Positions 8,742 through 18,198 of a DNA stretch of 64,000 nucleotides are shown here, piece by piece. Every line of letters starts with the position of its first letter. Position 1 is the first letter of the stretch. Both the position numbers and the translations under genes were made by a program. Under the pieces are notes generated by a model. That model worked only from the letters and a program-made list of their open reading frames with translations. It ran no database searches and was not told the origin of the DNA. The stretch spans positions 227,301-291,300 of the forward strand of contig JALHOD010000003.1 of the NCBI GenBank assembly GCA_022843165.1, read 5' to 3'. The stretch is from Pseudorhodoplanes sp. GTDB taxonomy: Bacteria; Pseudomonadota; Alphaproteobacteria; Rhizobiales; Xanthobacteraceae.

Positions 8742-10055
8742 CTATACGCCGAAGGCCAGTTTCACGGTCATTCCGAACGCAGCCATGACGATCACCGTCG
8801 TCACCAGCCCGGTGTGCAATCCGAACGCCAGCACGCCGGCGACGACGGCGAGGATCGCCGCCAGCACGTCGATGCTCGCCAGATCGACGGCGTACCAGCG
8901 CAGCCAGCCGGAATGCATTTCCTGCACGCGCCCGAACAGGACGTGCAACGAGAACCAGACCGTCAGGTTGAGGATCACGCCGACCACGGCTGCGGTGATG
9001 GCGGCCAGCGCTCCCGTCAGACGCTTGTTGGCGCGCAGCTGTTCGATGAAGGGCGCGCCGGCGAAGATCCACAGCATCGACGGCACGAACACCACCCAGA
9101 TGGTCATCGCCGCGCCAAGAATGCCGGCGGTCACCGGAGAAAATGGCGCGGCTTCGCGGAAGGCCGCGAGAAAGCCGACGAATTGCGTGACCAGAATCAG
9201 CGGACCGGGCGTGGTTTCCGCGAGCCCGAGTCCGTCGACCATTTCGGCGGCCGTCATCCAGCCGTTGGTCTCGACCGCTTCCTGCGCCATATAGGCAAGC
9301 AGCGCATAGGCGCCGCCGAAACTCACCACTGCGAGCTTGGAAAAGAAAGTGCCGATATCGACGAGGATGTGAGACGGCGCGAGCAGCACGGCGGCAAGCG
9401 CCACGGGGGTCCACCAGGCGATCAGGCCGACCACGCTTGCAGTAACGGCCTGCCGCCAGCGTTCGGGATGCGGCGCGGTGAGCTGATGGTCGGTTCCGGC
9501 CAGTCCGAGTTGCGCGGGAGCGGATCGCGCCACCAGAAATCCGATCAGCCCGGCGCCGATGACGATCAGCGGAAAGGCCAGGTCCAGAAAGAAGATGCCG
9601 ACAAAAGCCGCCGCCGCGATTCCCACAAGAAACGAGGTTTTGAGCGCGCGCTTGCCGATGCGGATCAGCGCCTCGACCACGATCACCAGCACAGCGGCCT
9701 TGATGCCGAACAAGGCGCCGTCGACGAGCGGAATGCCGCGCCCGAGCGCGTAGAGCAGACTCAGGCCCAGCATGACAAAGGCGCCCGGCAGGACGAACAG
9801 GATGCCGGCCGCCAGTCCGCCGCGCACGCCATGCAGCAGCCAGCCGATATAGGTGGCGAGTTGCTGCGCCTCCGGGCCTGGCAGCAGCATGCAGAAATTC
9901 AGCGCATGCAGGAAGCGCGGCTCGTCGACCCATTTCTTCTCGTCGACGACGATGCGGTGCATCAGCGCGATCTGCCCGGCCGGTCCGCCGAAGCCGAGGC
10001 AGCCGATCTTGAACCAGGTCTTCACGGCTTGGGAGAAAGGGGGCGTTTCGGTCAT
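8742..10055 (-). CDS. chrA: Chromate transporter ChrA (two-domain)
   Basis: FGGPAGQIALMHRIVVDEKKWVDEPRFLHALNFCMLLPGPEAQQLATYIGW; second CHR domain FGGAYALLAYMAQEAVE...LAETTPGPLILV. Confidence 0.93.
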   Translation of the reverse strand: MTETPPFSQAVKTWFKIGCLGFGGPAGQIALMHRIVVDEKKWVDEPRFLHALNFCMLLPGPEAQQLATYIGWLLHGVRGGLAAGILFVLPGAFVMLGLSLLYALGRGIPLVDGALFGIKAAVLVIVVEALIRIGKRALKTSFLVGIAAAAFVGIFFLDLAFPLIVIGAGLIGFLVARSAPAQLGLAGTDHQLTAPHPERWRQAVTASVVGLIAWWTPVALAAVLLAPSHILVDIGTFFSKLAVVSFGGAYALLAYMAQEAVETNGWMTAAEMVDGLGLAETTPGPLILVTQFVGFLAAFREAAPFSPVTAGILGAAMTIWVVFVPSMLWIFAGAPFIEQLRANKRLTGALAAITAAVVGVILNLTVWFSLHVLFGRVQEMHSGWLRWYAVDLASIDVLAAILAVVAGVLAFGLHTGLVTTVIVMAAFGMTVKLAFGV

Positions 10056-10056
10056 G

Positions 10057-10881
10057 TCATGCCGCTTTCGCCGGCCAGTTGTGACGTTCGCTGGCGGCGA
10101 ATCGCAGCCACGCATAAAGCGCATCGTAAACCACGAAGCCGCGTTCGAGCAGTTCATGATCATTATCATCGGCGAGCGCAGACAAGCCAAGTGAGATCGC
10201 GAGCAATCCCGAAGCTTCCGGTGCCAGGTCGGGCCGCGCGGTGTCGGCGCCGCGCACGATCGACGCCAGCCGCGCCAGGGACGGCTCGCTCTCGAGACCG
10301 AACAGCCTGAGGATGGTGTCGAAAGAACAGCGCTCGCCGTCATGCGAGAGCTCGACGCCGTCGATGTCGAAGGGCACGCCGCCGGTCTCGCGTGCGACCG
10401 CCGCCACCTCCGGCGGATCGACGAACAGGAATCGCGCGTCCGGATCGATGAAACGGCGGATCAGCCAGGGGCAAGCCACGCGATCGATCTTCGGCCGCCT
10501 GCGGGTGACCCAGAGGCTGCGTTGCCCGGGTGCGAAGCGAGCCAGGGCCGCCTTGGACACAAGCGGCAGCCTTGCGTCGGTCCACGCCTTGTAGCCGCCT
10601 GTCAGCACGCGCGCATCGAACCCTTGCTCGCGCAGGATAGCGGCCGCCGTCTGGCTGCGCTCATGCCCTTCCTTGCAGGCAAGGACGACAGACATCCAAC
10701 GGCCGGCGCCATGCGGCCATGATGCCGCCTCGAGTGGGTCGCGCCAGGATGCGCCCGGCAGCAATCCCGGTGAACTGTCCAGAATCTCGCGCCTGCGCAC
10801 GTCGATGATGCGCGGCGCGGACGGAGAACCGATCAGCGTCCAGAGATCCTGCGGAGAAATGGCAAAAGGTGCAGCAAGCAT
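10057..10881 (-). CDS. chrB: Rhodanese/ChrB-domain chromate resistance protein
   Basis: N-terminal rhodanese (VVLACKEGHERSQTAA), C-terminal ChrB (WVTRRRPKIDRVACPWLIRRFIDPDARFLFV); GGAGG upstream of ATG 10881; 10893 is an alternative start. Confidence 0.85.
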   Translation of the reverse strand: MLAAPFAISPQDLWTLIGSPSAPRIIDVRRREILDSSPGLLPGASWRDPLEAASWPHGAGRWMSVVLACKEGHERSQTAAAILREQGFDARVLTGGYKAWTDARLPLVSKAALARFAPGQRSLWVTRRRPKIDRVACPWLIRRFIDPDARFLFVDPPEVAAVARETGGVPFDIDGVELSHDGERCSFDTILRLFGLESEPSLARLASIVRGADTARPDLAPEASGLLAISLGLSALADDNDHELLERGFVVYDALYAWLRFAASERHNWPAKAA

Positions 10882-11073
10882 GGTCTCCTCCATCTGCGCG
10901 TGATCGCGCGAAGGAGACGGTGCTTGGGCCTTGCGAGCCTTGGAAGACGGGGCGACCGTCGCTGGCCCCGCATTTAAACGGTACAGCAATCGGACTGCGG
11001 CATCAACGGGGTGGCCGGCAATCCTGCTCTTCTCCGCCGGGCCCTCGCATACGCCGGGCAGCTTCGCTAGGTT

Positions 11074-11994
11074 GTGTCCGGCATGGAAGCCGATCCCCAC
11101 CAATTGGCCGATCTTGAGGCCCGCAAGCTGCGCCGTCACCGGCTGATCGGCATCGCCCTGATGTGCGGCGCGGTAGCGAGTTTCGCCATTCTGGACGCGA
11201 CGGCGAAATATCTGAACGGGCACATGGACACCATGCAGGTGGTGTGGGCGCGCTATGTCAGCGCCTTCGTTCTCACGCTGATCATATCGAATCCGATCTC
11301 CAGTCCAGGCCTGATGCGGACCGGACGTCCGGTGCTGCAACTGGCCCGCTCGGCGTTGCTGCTCGGCTCGACCTTGTTCAATTTTCTCGCCTTCCGTTAT
11401 CTGCAGCTCGATCAGGCCTTGTCGATCCTGTTTTCGACACCCTTCATGGTGGCGATTCTGGCGGGGCCGTTTCTGGGTGAATGGATCGGTTGGCGGCGCT
11501 GGCTGGCGATTCTGGTCGGGTTTGCCGGCGTGTTGCTGGTGACGCGGCCGGGTGCGGGCGGCGTTCACTGGGCGGCGCTGTATTCGGTTGCCAGCGCGGT
11601 CTGCTATTCGGTCTATATCATTGCGACACGCGTGCTCTCGCGCACAGACTCCACCGAGACCACGCTGTTCTATTCCAATCTCGTCGGTGCGGTTGCAATG
11701 ATGCCGGTGCTGCCCTTCGTCTGGAGCACGCCCGACAACTGGTTCCTGATCTTCCTGATGGCGGTCTTTGGCGCGTTCGGAAGTTTCGGCCATTATCTGC
11801 TGATCGCCGGTCATCGTCTGGCGCCGGCCTCGATCCTCGCGCCATTCATGTATACCCAGCTGGTCTGGGCGGTGCTGCTCGGCTATCTGATTTTCAGCGA
11901 TGTGCCGAACAACTGGACGCTGGCCGGCGCCGCTGTGGTCATCGCGTCCGGCCTCTATCTGCTCTACCGAGAGCGGGTCGTGAAAGGGCGCTGA
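11074..11994 (+). CDS. DMT/EamA family transporter
   Basis: Ten predicted TM, EamA repeat pattern (GPFLGEWIGWRRWLAILVGFAGVLLV). Confidence 0.88.
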   Translation: MSGMEADPHQLADLEARKLRRHRLIGIALMCGAVASFAILDATAKYLNGHMDTMQVVWARYVSAFVLTLIISNPISSPGLMRTGRPVLQLARSALLLGSTLFNFLAFRYLQLDQALSILFSTPFMVAILAGPFLGEWIGWRRWLAILVGFAGVLLVTRPGAGGVHWAALYSVASAVCYSVYIIATRVLSRTDSTETTLFYSNLVGAVAMMPVLPFVWSTPDNWFLIFLMAVFGAFGSFGHYLLIAGHRLAPASILAPFMYTQLVWAVLLGYLIFSDVPNNWTLAGAAVVIASGLYLLYRERVVKGR

Positions 11995-11995
11995 G

Positions 11996-12604
11996 TCACG
12001 GCAGCAGCAGCAGAACCGGGATCGCGCCGATCTCCTGAAGATACTCAAAACCTTCCGCAGCCGGCACCGCCAGCAGGAACACCAGTGCATCGGCGAATGT
12101 CATCAGAACGCGCGGCGGCCGGATGGTGAGCGTCGGCTCGTCTTTCCAGAGGGAGGGATTGGGCAGAAAGCGCGGGACCTTGGCCATGAAGGCGCGATAG
12201 GGTTCGCCATAACGCTGCAGCAGCAGTTTTTCCTCCTGCAGCACGACGATGTAAAACACAACGTAAGCCAGCACCCCGCAGATCAGCGCCAGCACAATAC
12301 TTCCGGCCTGCGCGCCGGCGCCCGCCGCGCCCAGGAACGAGAAAAAATAAAGCGGATTGCGTGTCGCCGAATAAGGGCCCGTCGTCACCAGTTCGTCGAT
12401 CTTGCGTCCGCCGATATAGAGCGAAGCCCAGGTGCGGCCGAGAATACAGATCACGATCAGCACGATTCCGGCCCACTCGACCATCTCGTGCATCGTGCCG
12501 CCGCTTCGATAGCGGGAATTGGTCACCGCGAACGTGAATATCCCGAGCGCAATGACGGCAAAGAGGACGATCTTCCGGATGGCCTGGACGGCGGCGATAT
12601 TCAT
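11996..12604 (-). CDS. Isoprenylcysteine carboxyl methyltransferase (ICMT)-family membrane protein
   Basis: ELVTTGPYSATRNPLYFFSFLGAAG motif and multiple TM. Confidence 0.8.
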   Translation of the reverse strand: MNIAAVQAIRKIVLFAVIALGIFTFAVTNSRYRSGGTMHEMVEWAGIVLIVICILGRTWASLYIGGRKIDELVTTGPYSATRNPLYFFSFLGAAGAGAQAGSIVLALICGVLAYVVFYIVVLQEEKLLLQRYGEPYRAFMAKVPRFLPNPSLWKDEPTLTIRPPRVLMTFADALVFLLAVPAAEGFEYLQEIGAIPVLLLLP

Positions 12605-12754
12605 GACGTCTATCACTTGATCGAGAACGCAAGTCGGCTGCCGGTGTCTAGTCCGGACGAATGCTCTCCACAAGTGACACTTGTGATAATCGGACTTGCA
12701 GTGAGACCGGGGATTGCGGCAGGTTTGCACGGAAAATCAAGGGAGGACTCAAGA

Positions 12755-13738
12755 ATGGCCGCAGACAAGGCCGATATCGTTCTGATCGGTGCGTCCAAGC
12801 CGGTGATTGTGAACGGCCTGTCGTCGCAGGTGCATCTGCACAAGCTGTTCGAGGCCAAGGATCGCGAGGCATTGCTGGCTGAAATCGCGCCGCGGGTGCG
12901 CGGCCTGGCGGTGGCCTATACCGCCAACAAGATCGACAGCGCGTTCATGTCACGCTTTCCGAAACTGGAAATCGTTTCAAGTTTCGGCGTCGGCTACGAT
13001 CATGTCGATGCAAAATGGGCCGGCCAGCACGGTATTATCGTCACCAACACGCCGGATGTGCTGAACGAGGAAGTCGCCGACACCGCGCTCGGTCTGCTGC
13101 TCTGCACGGTCCGCGAATTTCCGCAGGCCGACCGTTATTTGCGCGCGGGCAAATGGATCGAAAAAGGATATCCGCTCAGCAAGGCGACGCTGCGCGACCG
13201 CACTGTCGGCATCGTCGGCATGGGCCGCATCGGCAAGGCGATCGCGCGCCGTCTCGACGCCTTCGGCGTGCCGGTGGTCTATCACTCGCGCAATCCGCAG
13301 GCGGGTGTCGCTTACAAATATTATCCCGATCTCGTCGCGATGGCGCGCGATGTCGACACCTTGATGGTGATTGTGCCCGGCGGCGCGGCGACCAAAAGTC
13401 TCATCAACATGCAGGTCTTGGAGGCGCTCGGACCCAACGGCATCCTGATCAACATGGCGCGCGGGTCGGTCGTGGACGAGCCGGCGCTGATCAAGGCGCT
13501 GCAGAACAGGACCATCATGTCGGCCGGACTCGATGTCTTCGTCAATGAGCCCGAGGTGCCGCAGGAACTGATCGCGATGGATCATGTCGTGCTGTTTCCG
13601 CATCTCGGCTCCGCCTCGGAATATACCCGCCGCGCCATGGACCAGCTCGTGGTCGACAATCTTCTGGCCTGGTTTTCCGGAAAGCCTCCCTTAACGCCGG
13701 TTCCGGAAACGCCCTACCCACCACAAAAGCGCGGGTGA
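12755..13738 (+). CDS. 2-hydroxyacid dehydrogenase (GhrB-like)
   Basis: SSFGVGYDHVDAKWAGQHGI, VGIVGMGRIGKAIARRL, INMARGSVVDEPALI, FPHLGSAS motifs. Confidence 0.9.
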   Translation: MAADKADIVLIGASKPVIVNGLSSQVHLHKLFEAKDREALLAEIAPRVRGLAVAYTANKIDSAFMSRFPKLEIVSSFGVGYDHVDAKWAGQHGIIVTNTPDVLNEEVADTALGLLLCTVREFPQADRYLRAGKWIEKGYPLSKATLRDRTVGIVGMGRIGKAIARRLDAFGVPVVYHSRNPQAGVAYKYYPDLVAMARDVDTLMVIVPGGAATKSLINMQVLEALGPNGILINMARGSVVDEPALIKALQNRTIMSAGLDVFVNEPEVPQELIAMDHVVLFPHLGSASEYTRRAMDQLVVDNLLAWFSGKPPLTPVPETPYPPQKRG

Positions 13739-13787
13739 CCGCCGCGCCGGATATGCTAGCGTTTCCACATCGAACAGGGATGGTGGA

Positions 13788-14480
13788 ATGCGTAAAATTT
13801 TACCGATTGTTCTGGTCGCGTTGTTCGCCTCTCATTTCGCCTCTCATAATGCCGAGGCTCAGACTCCCAGCGACGCCATCAAGGCCTTGGCCGGGGGCTG
13901 GGAGATTTCCAACGCCGATCGCGAGAAGGCGTGCCATCTGACCTTCAAGGCCGATCCCGTGAAGGGCGGCTTCAAGGTCGAATTCGACAAGGCCTGCGCA
14001 GGAGTTTTTCCGGCAACCAGGGATGTCGAGGCCTGGGCCGTCGTGAAGGATGACCTGCGGCTGCTGGACGCGCGCGGCCGCACCGTTTTCGACTTCACCG
14101 AAGTCGAGAGCGGCATGTACGAGGCCGAGCGCGCAAACGAAGGACTTTATTTCCTGCAGAATCAGGCGTCGGCGCCGCCGGCAGCGGAGACGGCGGAGAA
14201 CATGTTCGGCGAATGGACGCTGGCTCGAAGCGGCAAGCCGGTCTGCGTCGTCACCCTGACCAGCGACGGCGCCGGCGGCGAAGCCGGTTACGCCCTGCAT
14301 GTGCGCCCCGGCTGCGATCCTGTGGTGATGCGGCTCAATCCGGTGGCGTGGCGGATGGATCGCGGTGAAGTCGTGCTGTCGGCCGCCAACGGCCAGAGCT
14401 GGCGATTCGAGCAGGGCGAACGCAAGACGTGGCAGCGGGTGCCCGAAACCGCCGGCGGCCTGACCATGAGCCGGAAATAA
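13788..14480 (+). CDS. Secreted AprI/Inh-type protease inhibitor with two tandem domains
   Basis: Signal peptide; two repeats (GGWEISNADREKACHLTF... and GEWTLARSGKPVCVVTLT...) each with paired Cys. Confidence 0.75.
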   Translation: MRKILPIVLVALFASHFASHNAEAQTPSDAIKALAGGWEISNADREKACHLTFKADPVKGGFKVEFDKACAGVFPATRDVEAWAVVKDDLRLLDARGRTVFDFTEVESGMYEAERANEGLYFLQNQASAPPAAETAENMFGEWTLARSGKPVCVVTLTSDGAGGEAGYALHVRPGCDPVVMRLNPVAWRMDRGEVVLSAANGQSWRFEQGERKTWQRVPETAGGLTMSRK

Positions 14481-15227
14481 TCAGATCAGCTGCAATCCCT
14501 TGAAGCTGGCATGGCCGTCCCTGCCGACGATGATGTGGTCGTGCACGGAAATGCCGAGCGGCCTGGCGATATCGACGATGGACTGCGTCATCTGAATATC
14601 GGCGTGCGAGGGGGTGGGATCGCCCGAGGGATGATTGTGCACGATGATGACGGCGGTGGCCGATAATTCCAGCGCCCGTTTGACCACCTCGCGCGGATAG
14701 ACCGGCGTGTGGTCCACGGTGCCGGTTTGCTGCACCTCGTCGGCGATCAGCTGGTTGCGCTTGTCGAGAAACAGCACGCGCAAGTGCTCTTTTTCGGCAA
14801 AAGCCATGGCCGTGCGGCAGTAATCCAGCACCGACGTCCAGGACGACAGCACCGGGCGTTTTTGCACCGCCCCTTTGACAAAACGGCTGGCCGCGGCCTG
14901 CACGATTTTCAGTTCGGTGACGGCGGCGCCTCCGAGCCCTTTCACTTCGGCCAGCCGCGCGCCCGGCGCCGCGATGACTTCGGCGAAGGAGCCGAATTTG
15001 GCGATCAGTTGCTTGGCGAGCGGCTTCACGTCGCGCCGCGGCAGGGCCCGGAACAGCAGCAATTCCAGCAATTCGTAGTCGGTGAGGGCGTCGGTGCCCG
15101 CATCCCGGAACCGGGCGCGCAGACGTTCGCGATGGCCGTGATAATGCGGGGCCGCATTCTGCAGGCCCGCCTCCTCGCTACGGACTTTTTTTCTGCCCGG
15201 CATCGCCGCCATCCCCCGACGGACCAT
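14481..15227 (-). CDS. radC: RadC/JAB-domain protein
   Basis: [32 protein letters not shown] motif [15 protein letters not shown]. Confidence 0.92.
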   Translation of the reverse strand: MVRRGMAAMPGRKKVRSEEAGLQNAAPHYHGHRERLRARFRDAGTDALTDYELLELLLFRALPRRDVKPLAKQLIAKFGSFAEVIAAPGARLAEVKGLGGAAVTELKIVQAAASRFVKGAVQKRPVLSSWTSVLDYCRTAMAFAEKEHLRVLFLDKRNQLIADEVQQTGTVDHTPVYPREVVKRALELSATAVIIVHNHPSGDPTPSHADIQMTQSIVDIARPLGISVHDHIIVGRDGHASFKGLQLI

Positions 15228-15264
15228 CAGGATGCCGCGAAAGCGGGACTTTGGAAATCCCGAT

Positions 15265-16095
15265 TTATGCCGCGGGGCGGTAAGGCGGCTTGTCGAGGCC
15301 CTTGGGCGAGGGCGTGAAAATCTCGACGCCCTTGTCGGTCACGCCGATGCTGTGCTCGAACTGCGCGGAAAGCGAGCGGTCGCGCGTCACGGCGGTCCAG
15401 CCGTCCGACAGCACCTTCACATGCGGGCGCCCGAGATTGATCATCGGCTCGACGGTGAAGAACATGCCGGGCCGCAGCACGGTGCCTTCGCCGGCGCGGC
15501 CGACGTGAACGATATTCGGCTCGTCATGAAACAGCCGGCCCAGTCCGTGGCCGCAGAAGTCGCGCACCACGCTCATATGCTGGGCTTCGACATAGGACTG
15601 GATGGCGGCGCCGATATCGCCGGTGGTGCCGCCGGGCCTGATGGCGGCAATGCCGCGCATCATGGCTTCGTAGGTCACGTCGATCAGCCGCTCGGCGCGG
15701 CGCGGAATCTCCCCGACCGCGTACATGCGGCTGGAATCGCCGTGCCAGCCATCGACGATCAGGGTGACGTCGATATTGACGATGTCGCCCTCTTTCATCG
15801 GCTTGTCGTTCGGGATGCCGTGACAGACGACGTGATTGATCGAGGTGCAGGTGGATTTCCGGTAGCCGCGATACATCAGCGTCGCCGGCAGCGCGCCGTG
15901 ATCCATCGCGAAATCGAAGACCAGCTTGTCGATGCGCTCGGTCGGAACGCCCGGCTTCACTTCGTCGACCAGCAGGTCGAGACATTCCGCCACCAGCCGG
16001 CCGGCCTTGCGCATGCCGGCAAAGGCTTCCGGGCCGTGCAATTTGATTTGTCCGGTCTTGCGCGCAGGCGCAAGCGCGGCCTCAACGTAACTCAT
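15265..16095 (-). CDS. map: Type I methionine aminopeptidase
   Basis: [60 protein letters not shown]. Confidence 0.95.
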   Translation of the reverse strand: MSYVEAALAPARKTGQIKLHGPEAFAGMRKAGRLVAECLDLLVDEVKPGVPTERIDKLVFDFAMDHGALPATLMYRGYRKSTCTSINHVVCHGIPNDKPMKEGDIVNIDVTLIVDGWHGDSSRMYAVGEIPRRAERLIDVTYEAMMRGIAAIRPGGTTGDIGAAIQSYVEAQHMSVVRDFCGHGLGRLFHDEPNIVHVGRAGEGTVLRPGMFFTVEPMINLGRPHVKVLSDGWTAVTRDRSLSAQFEHSIGVTDKGVEIFTPSPKGLDKPPYRPAA

Positions 16096-16160
16096 GCCAG
16101 TCCTCGCGGCGATTTGCCCGCAATGTAAGCGATCGCCCGCCTGGTGCAAGCGGCCCGAAA

Positions 16161-17144
16161 TCAGGCGACAAAACGGCCGCCCAGATCCTCATCGATGTGG
16201 ATTTTGACGATTTCATCGAAGGTATTTTCCGCCTTGAAGCCGAGCGCGCGCGCGCGATCCGACGTGAAGCTGCGCGGCCAGCCTTCCACGATCCGCATGA
16301 TGAAGGGGTCCGGGACATGGCGGATCCGCGCCGCCACCCGTTCGCCGGCCACGCGGCGGAGCGCGGCCACCTGTTCGCCGACCGAGCAGCAGACGCCGGG
16401 CATGGTGAGATTGATGCGCGGGCCAAGCTGCGCGCGCGTGAGCCCGGCGGCGTGGATCAGGAAGCCGGCGGCGGACCGGGGAGAGGCATGCGTGTTCTGC
16501 ACGTCGTCCGGCACCGGCTGGATCGCTTCAAGTCCGGCCAGCGGCTCGCGGATGATCGCCGAGAAGAAGCCGGATGCCGCCTTGTTCGGCTTGCCCGGAC
16601 GCACCGTGATGCCGGGCAGGCGGATGCCGACGCCATCGACAAAGCCGCGCCGGCTGTAGTCGGCGAGCAGCGCTTCGATCATGACCTTCTGCGTGCCGTA
16701 GGATGTGAGCGGGGTCAGGTGAAAATCGTCCGGCACCGGGTCCGGCAGCGGCGCGCCGAAGACCGCGATGGAAGACGTGAAAATGAATTTCGGACAATAG
16801 CCGTCGCCGGCATTGCGGATGGCGTCGAGCAGCGTCCGCGAACCGTCAAGATTGACGCGATAGCCTTTCTCCAGATCGGTTTCGGCTTCGCCGGAGACAA
16901 CGCCGGCGAGGTGAAAAATCACGTTCGGGCGCGCGATGAGAAGCGCTTCGGCGGCGCCCGGTGCGGGCAGATCGATCGTCCGGCTCTCGATGTCGCCGCT
17001 CAGGCCCTTCGGCGGTTCCGGCGGGACGATGTCTGCGAGCGTCAGCTTGTCGATGGTCTTGCCGTTCAGCTTGCCGGTGCGCGCCAGTCTCTCGACCAGC
17101 TTGCGTCCGATCATGCCGGCTGCGCCTGTGATGAGAATATGCAT
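16161..17144 (-). CDS. denD: NAD-dependent epimerase/dehydratase, DenD-like (D-erythronate dehydrogenase family)
   Basis: MHILITGAAGMIGRKLVERL, VVSGEAETDLEKGYRVNLDGSRTLLDAIR, SYGTQKVMIEALLADYSRRGF. Confidence 0.7.
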   Translation of the reverse strand: MHILITGAAGMIGRKLVERLARTGKLNGKTIDKLTLADIVPPEPPKGLSGDIESRTIDLPAPGAAEALLIARPNVIFHLAGVVSGEAETDLEKGYRVNLDGSRTLLDAIRNAGDGYCPKFIFTSSIAVFGAPLPDPVPDDFHLTPLTSYGTQKVMIEALLADYSRRGFVDGVGIRLPGITVRPGKPNKAASGFFSAIIREPLAGLEAIQPVPDDVQNTHASPRSAAGFLIHAAGLTRAQLGPRINLTMPGVCCSVGEQVAALRRVAGERVAARIRHVPDPFIMRIVEGWPRSFTSDRARALGFKAENTFDEIVKIHIDEDLGGRFVA

Positions 17145-17156
17145 GCGGCGCCTGCC

Positions 17157-17495
17157 TCAGTGACAATAGGGGACGCCGTCGAGAATGGCGCAGTTGCGCT
17201 TGTTCGGCGCATTCGGGTCGTCGAGCGGCACCGAACCCCTGCCTTGTCCGACGAACACGCCCGGCCCGACGCGCACGGAATCTTTGTGACCGATGATCAC
17301 GCTCGGATGCGGGTTGCTGGCGCTGGAGCGCGTGCCGTCGGGCCACACGATCGCGTCGCCGGCGAATAGGCCGGTGCGGCCGTCGTCGCAGGTGACGGCA
17401 TTGCCGTTGCGCTTGCAGGCTTGCGCCAGAGCCAGCGACGTCCCGGCCAGCAGGATCGCACAGGCCAGCGGAATGACACGGAAACCGGCGGTCAT
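17157..17495 (-). CDS. Small exported Cys-containing protein of unknown function
   Basis: Signal peptide (IPLACAILLAGTSLALAQ) and QACKRNGNAVTCDDG...NCAILDGVPYCH; start refined to ATG 17495. Confidence 0.65.
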   Translation of the reverse strand: MTAGFRVIPLACAILLAGTSLALAQACKRNGNAVTCDDGRTGLFAGDAIVWPDGTRSSASNPHPSVIIGHKDSVRVGPGVFVGQGRGSVPLDDPNAPNKRNCAILDGVPYCH

Positions 17496-17508
17496 GGACT
17501 GGGCTCCG

Positions 17509-18198
17509 TCAGGACGCGGTATCCGGCATGGCCATGCGCGATTTCTGCCGGCCTTCGGCGTCGAAATTGTCCGCCGCAAGCCAGCGCTCGAACTCAGCCT
17601 TGCGCACCGGCCATTCGCTGTCCAGCATGGAAAAATACGCGGTGTCGCGATTGCGGCCCTTGGCGATCATGTGCTGCCGCAGGATGCCTTCGAATACAAA
17701 ACCATAGCGCAGGGCCGCCCGCCGCGACGCGTCGTTGAGGGCATTGCATTTCCATTCATAGCGGCGATAGCCGAGCGTCTCGAAGACGTAGCGCGCCAAG
17801 AGATATTGCGCCTCGGTGCCGAGCGGTGTGCGCTGCAGGGCGGGGGAATAGACAATGTGCCCCACCTCGATTCGCCGCATGGCTGGCTGGATTTCCATCA
17901 GCGTCGCAATGCCGACGGCGCGGCCGGACGCGTCCACGATGGCGTAGGAACAGGGGTCTTCGAGCGGCTCGCGTGTGGCAAGCCACCGGCCGAAAGCCGC
18001 TTCGTCGGCGAACGGACCATAGGCCGACATATAGGTCCAGATGTGATCGTGGTCTTTCACCGCCTGCCAGAGATCGCGGCCATGGCGCGGCGCGTTCAGT
18101 TTTTCGACGCGGCCGGTGCGGCCCTCCAGCACGACCGCCGAAGGCCTGTGTGCGGGCGCGGGGTCGACCGGGGCGCCGATGGACAGGCGCGATGTCAC
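17509..18198 (-). CDS. GNAT family N-acetyltransferase (RimJ/RimL-like)
   Basis: IATLMEIQPAMRRIEVGHIVYSPALQRTPLGTEAQYLLARYVFETLGYRRYEWKCNALNDASR; GTG start overlaps upstream stop (GTGA). Confidence 0.85.
   Translation of the reverse strand: MTSRLSIGAPVDPAPAHRPSAVVLEGRTGRVEKLNAPRHGRDLWQAVKDHDHIWTYMSAYGPFADEAAFGRWLATREPLEDPCSYAIVDASGRAVGIATLMEIQPAMRRIEVGHIVYSPALQRTPLGTEAQYLLARYVFETLGYRRYEWKCNALNDASRRAALRYGFVFEGILRQHMIAKGRNRDTAYFSMLDSEWPVRKAEFERWLAADNFDAEGRQKSRMAMPDTAS

Noticed and set aside
8103-10310. 735-aa plus-strand ORF covering part of the permease and the chrA/chrB region
   Set aside because: Overlaps the ABC permease in another frame and runs antisense to chrA/chrB; no recognisable domain.
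10057-12090. Full 677-aa ORF containing ChrB
   Set aside because: Only the last ~275 aa match rhodanese-ChrB; the N-terminal part is antisense to the DMT transporter. Start placed at 10881.
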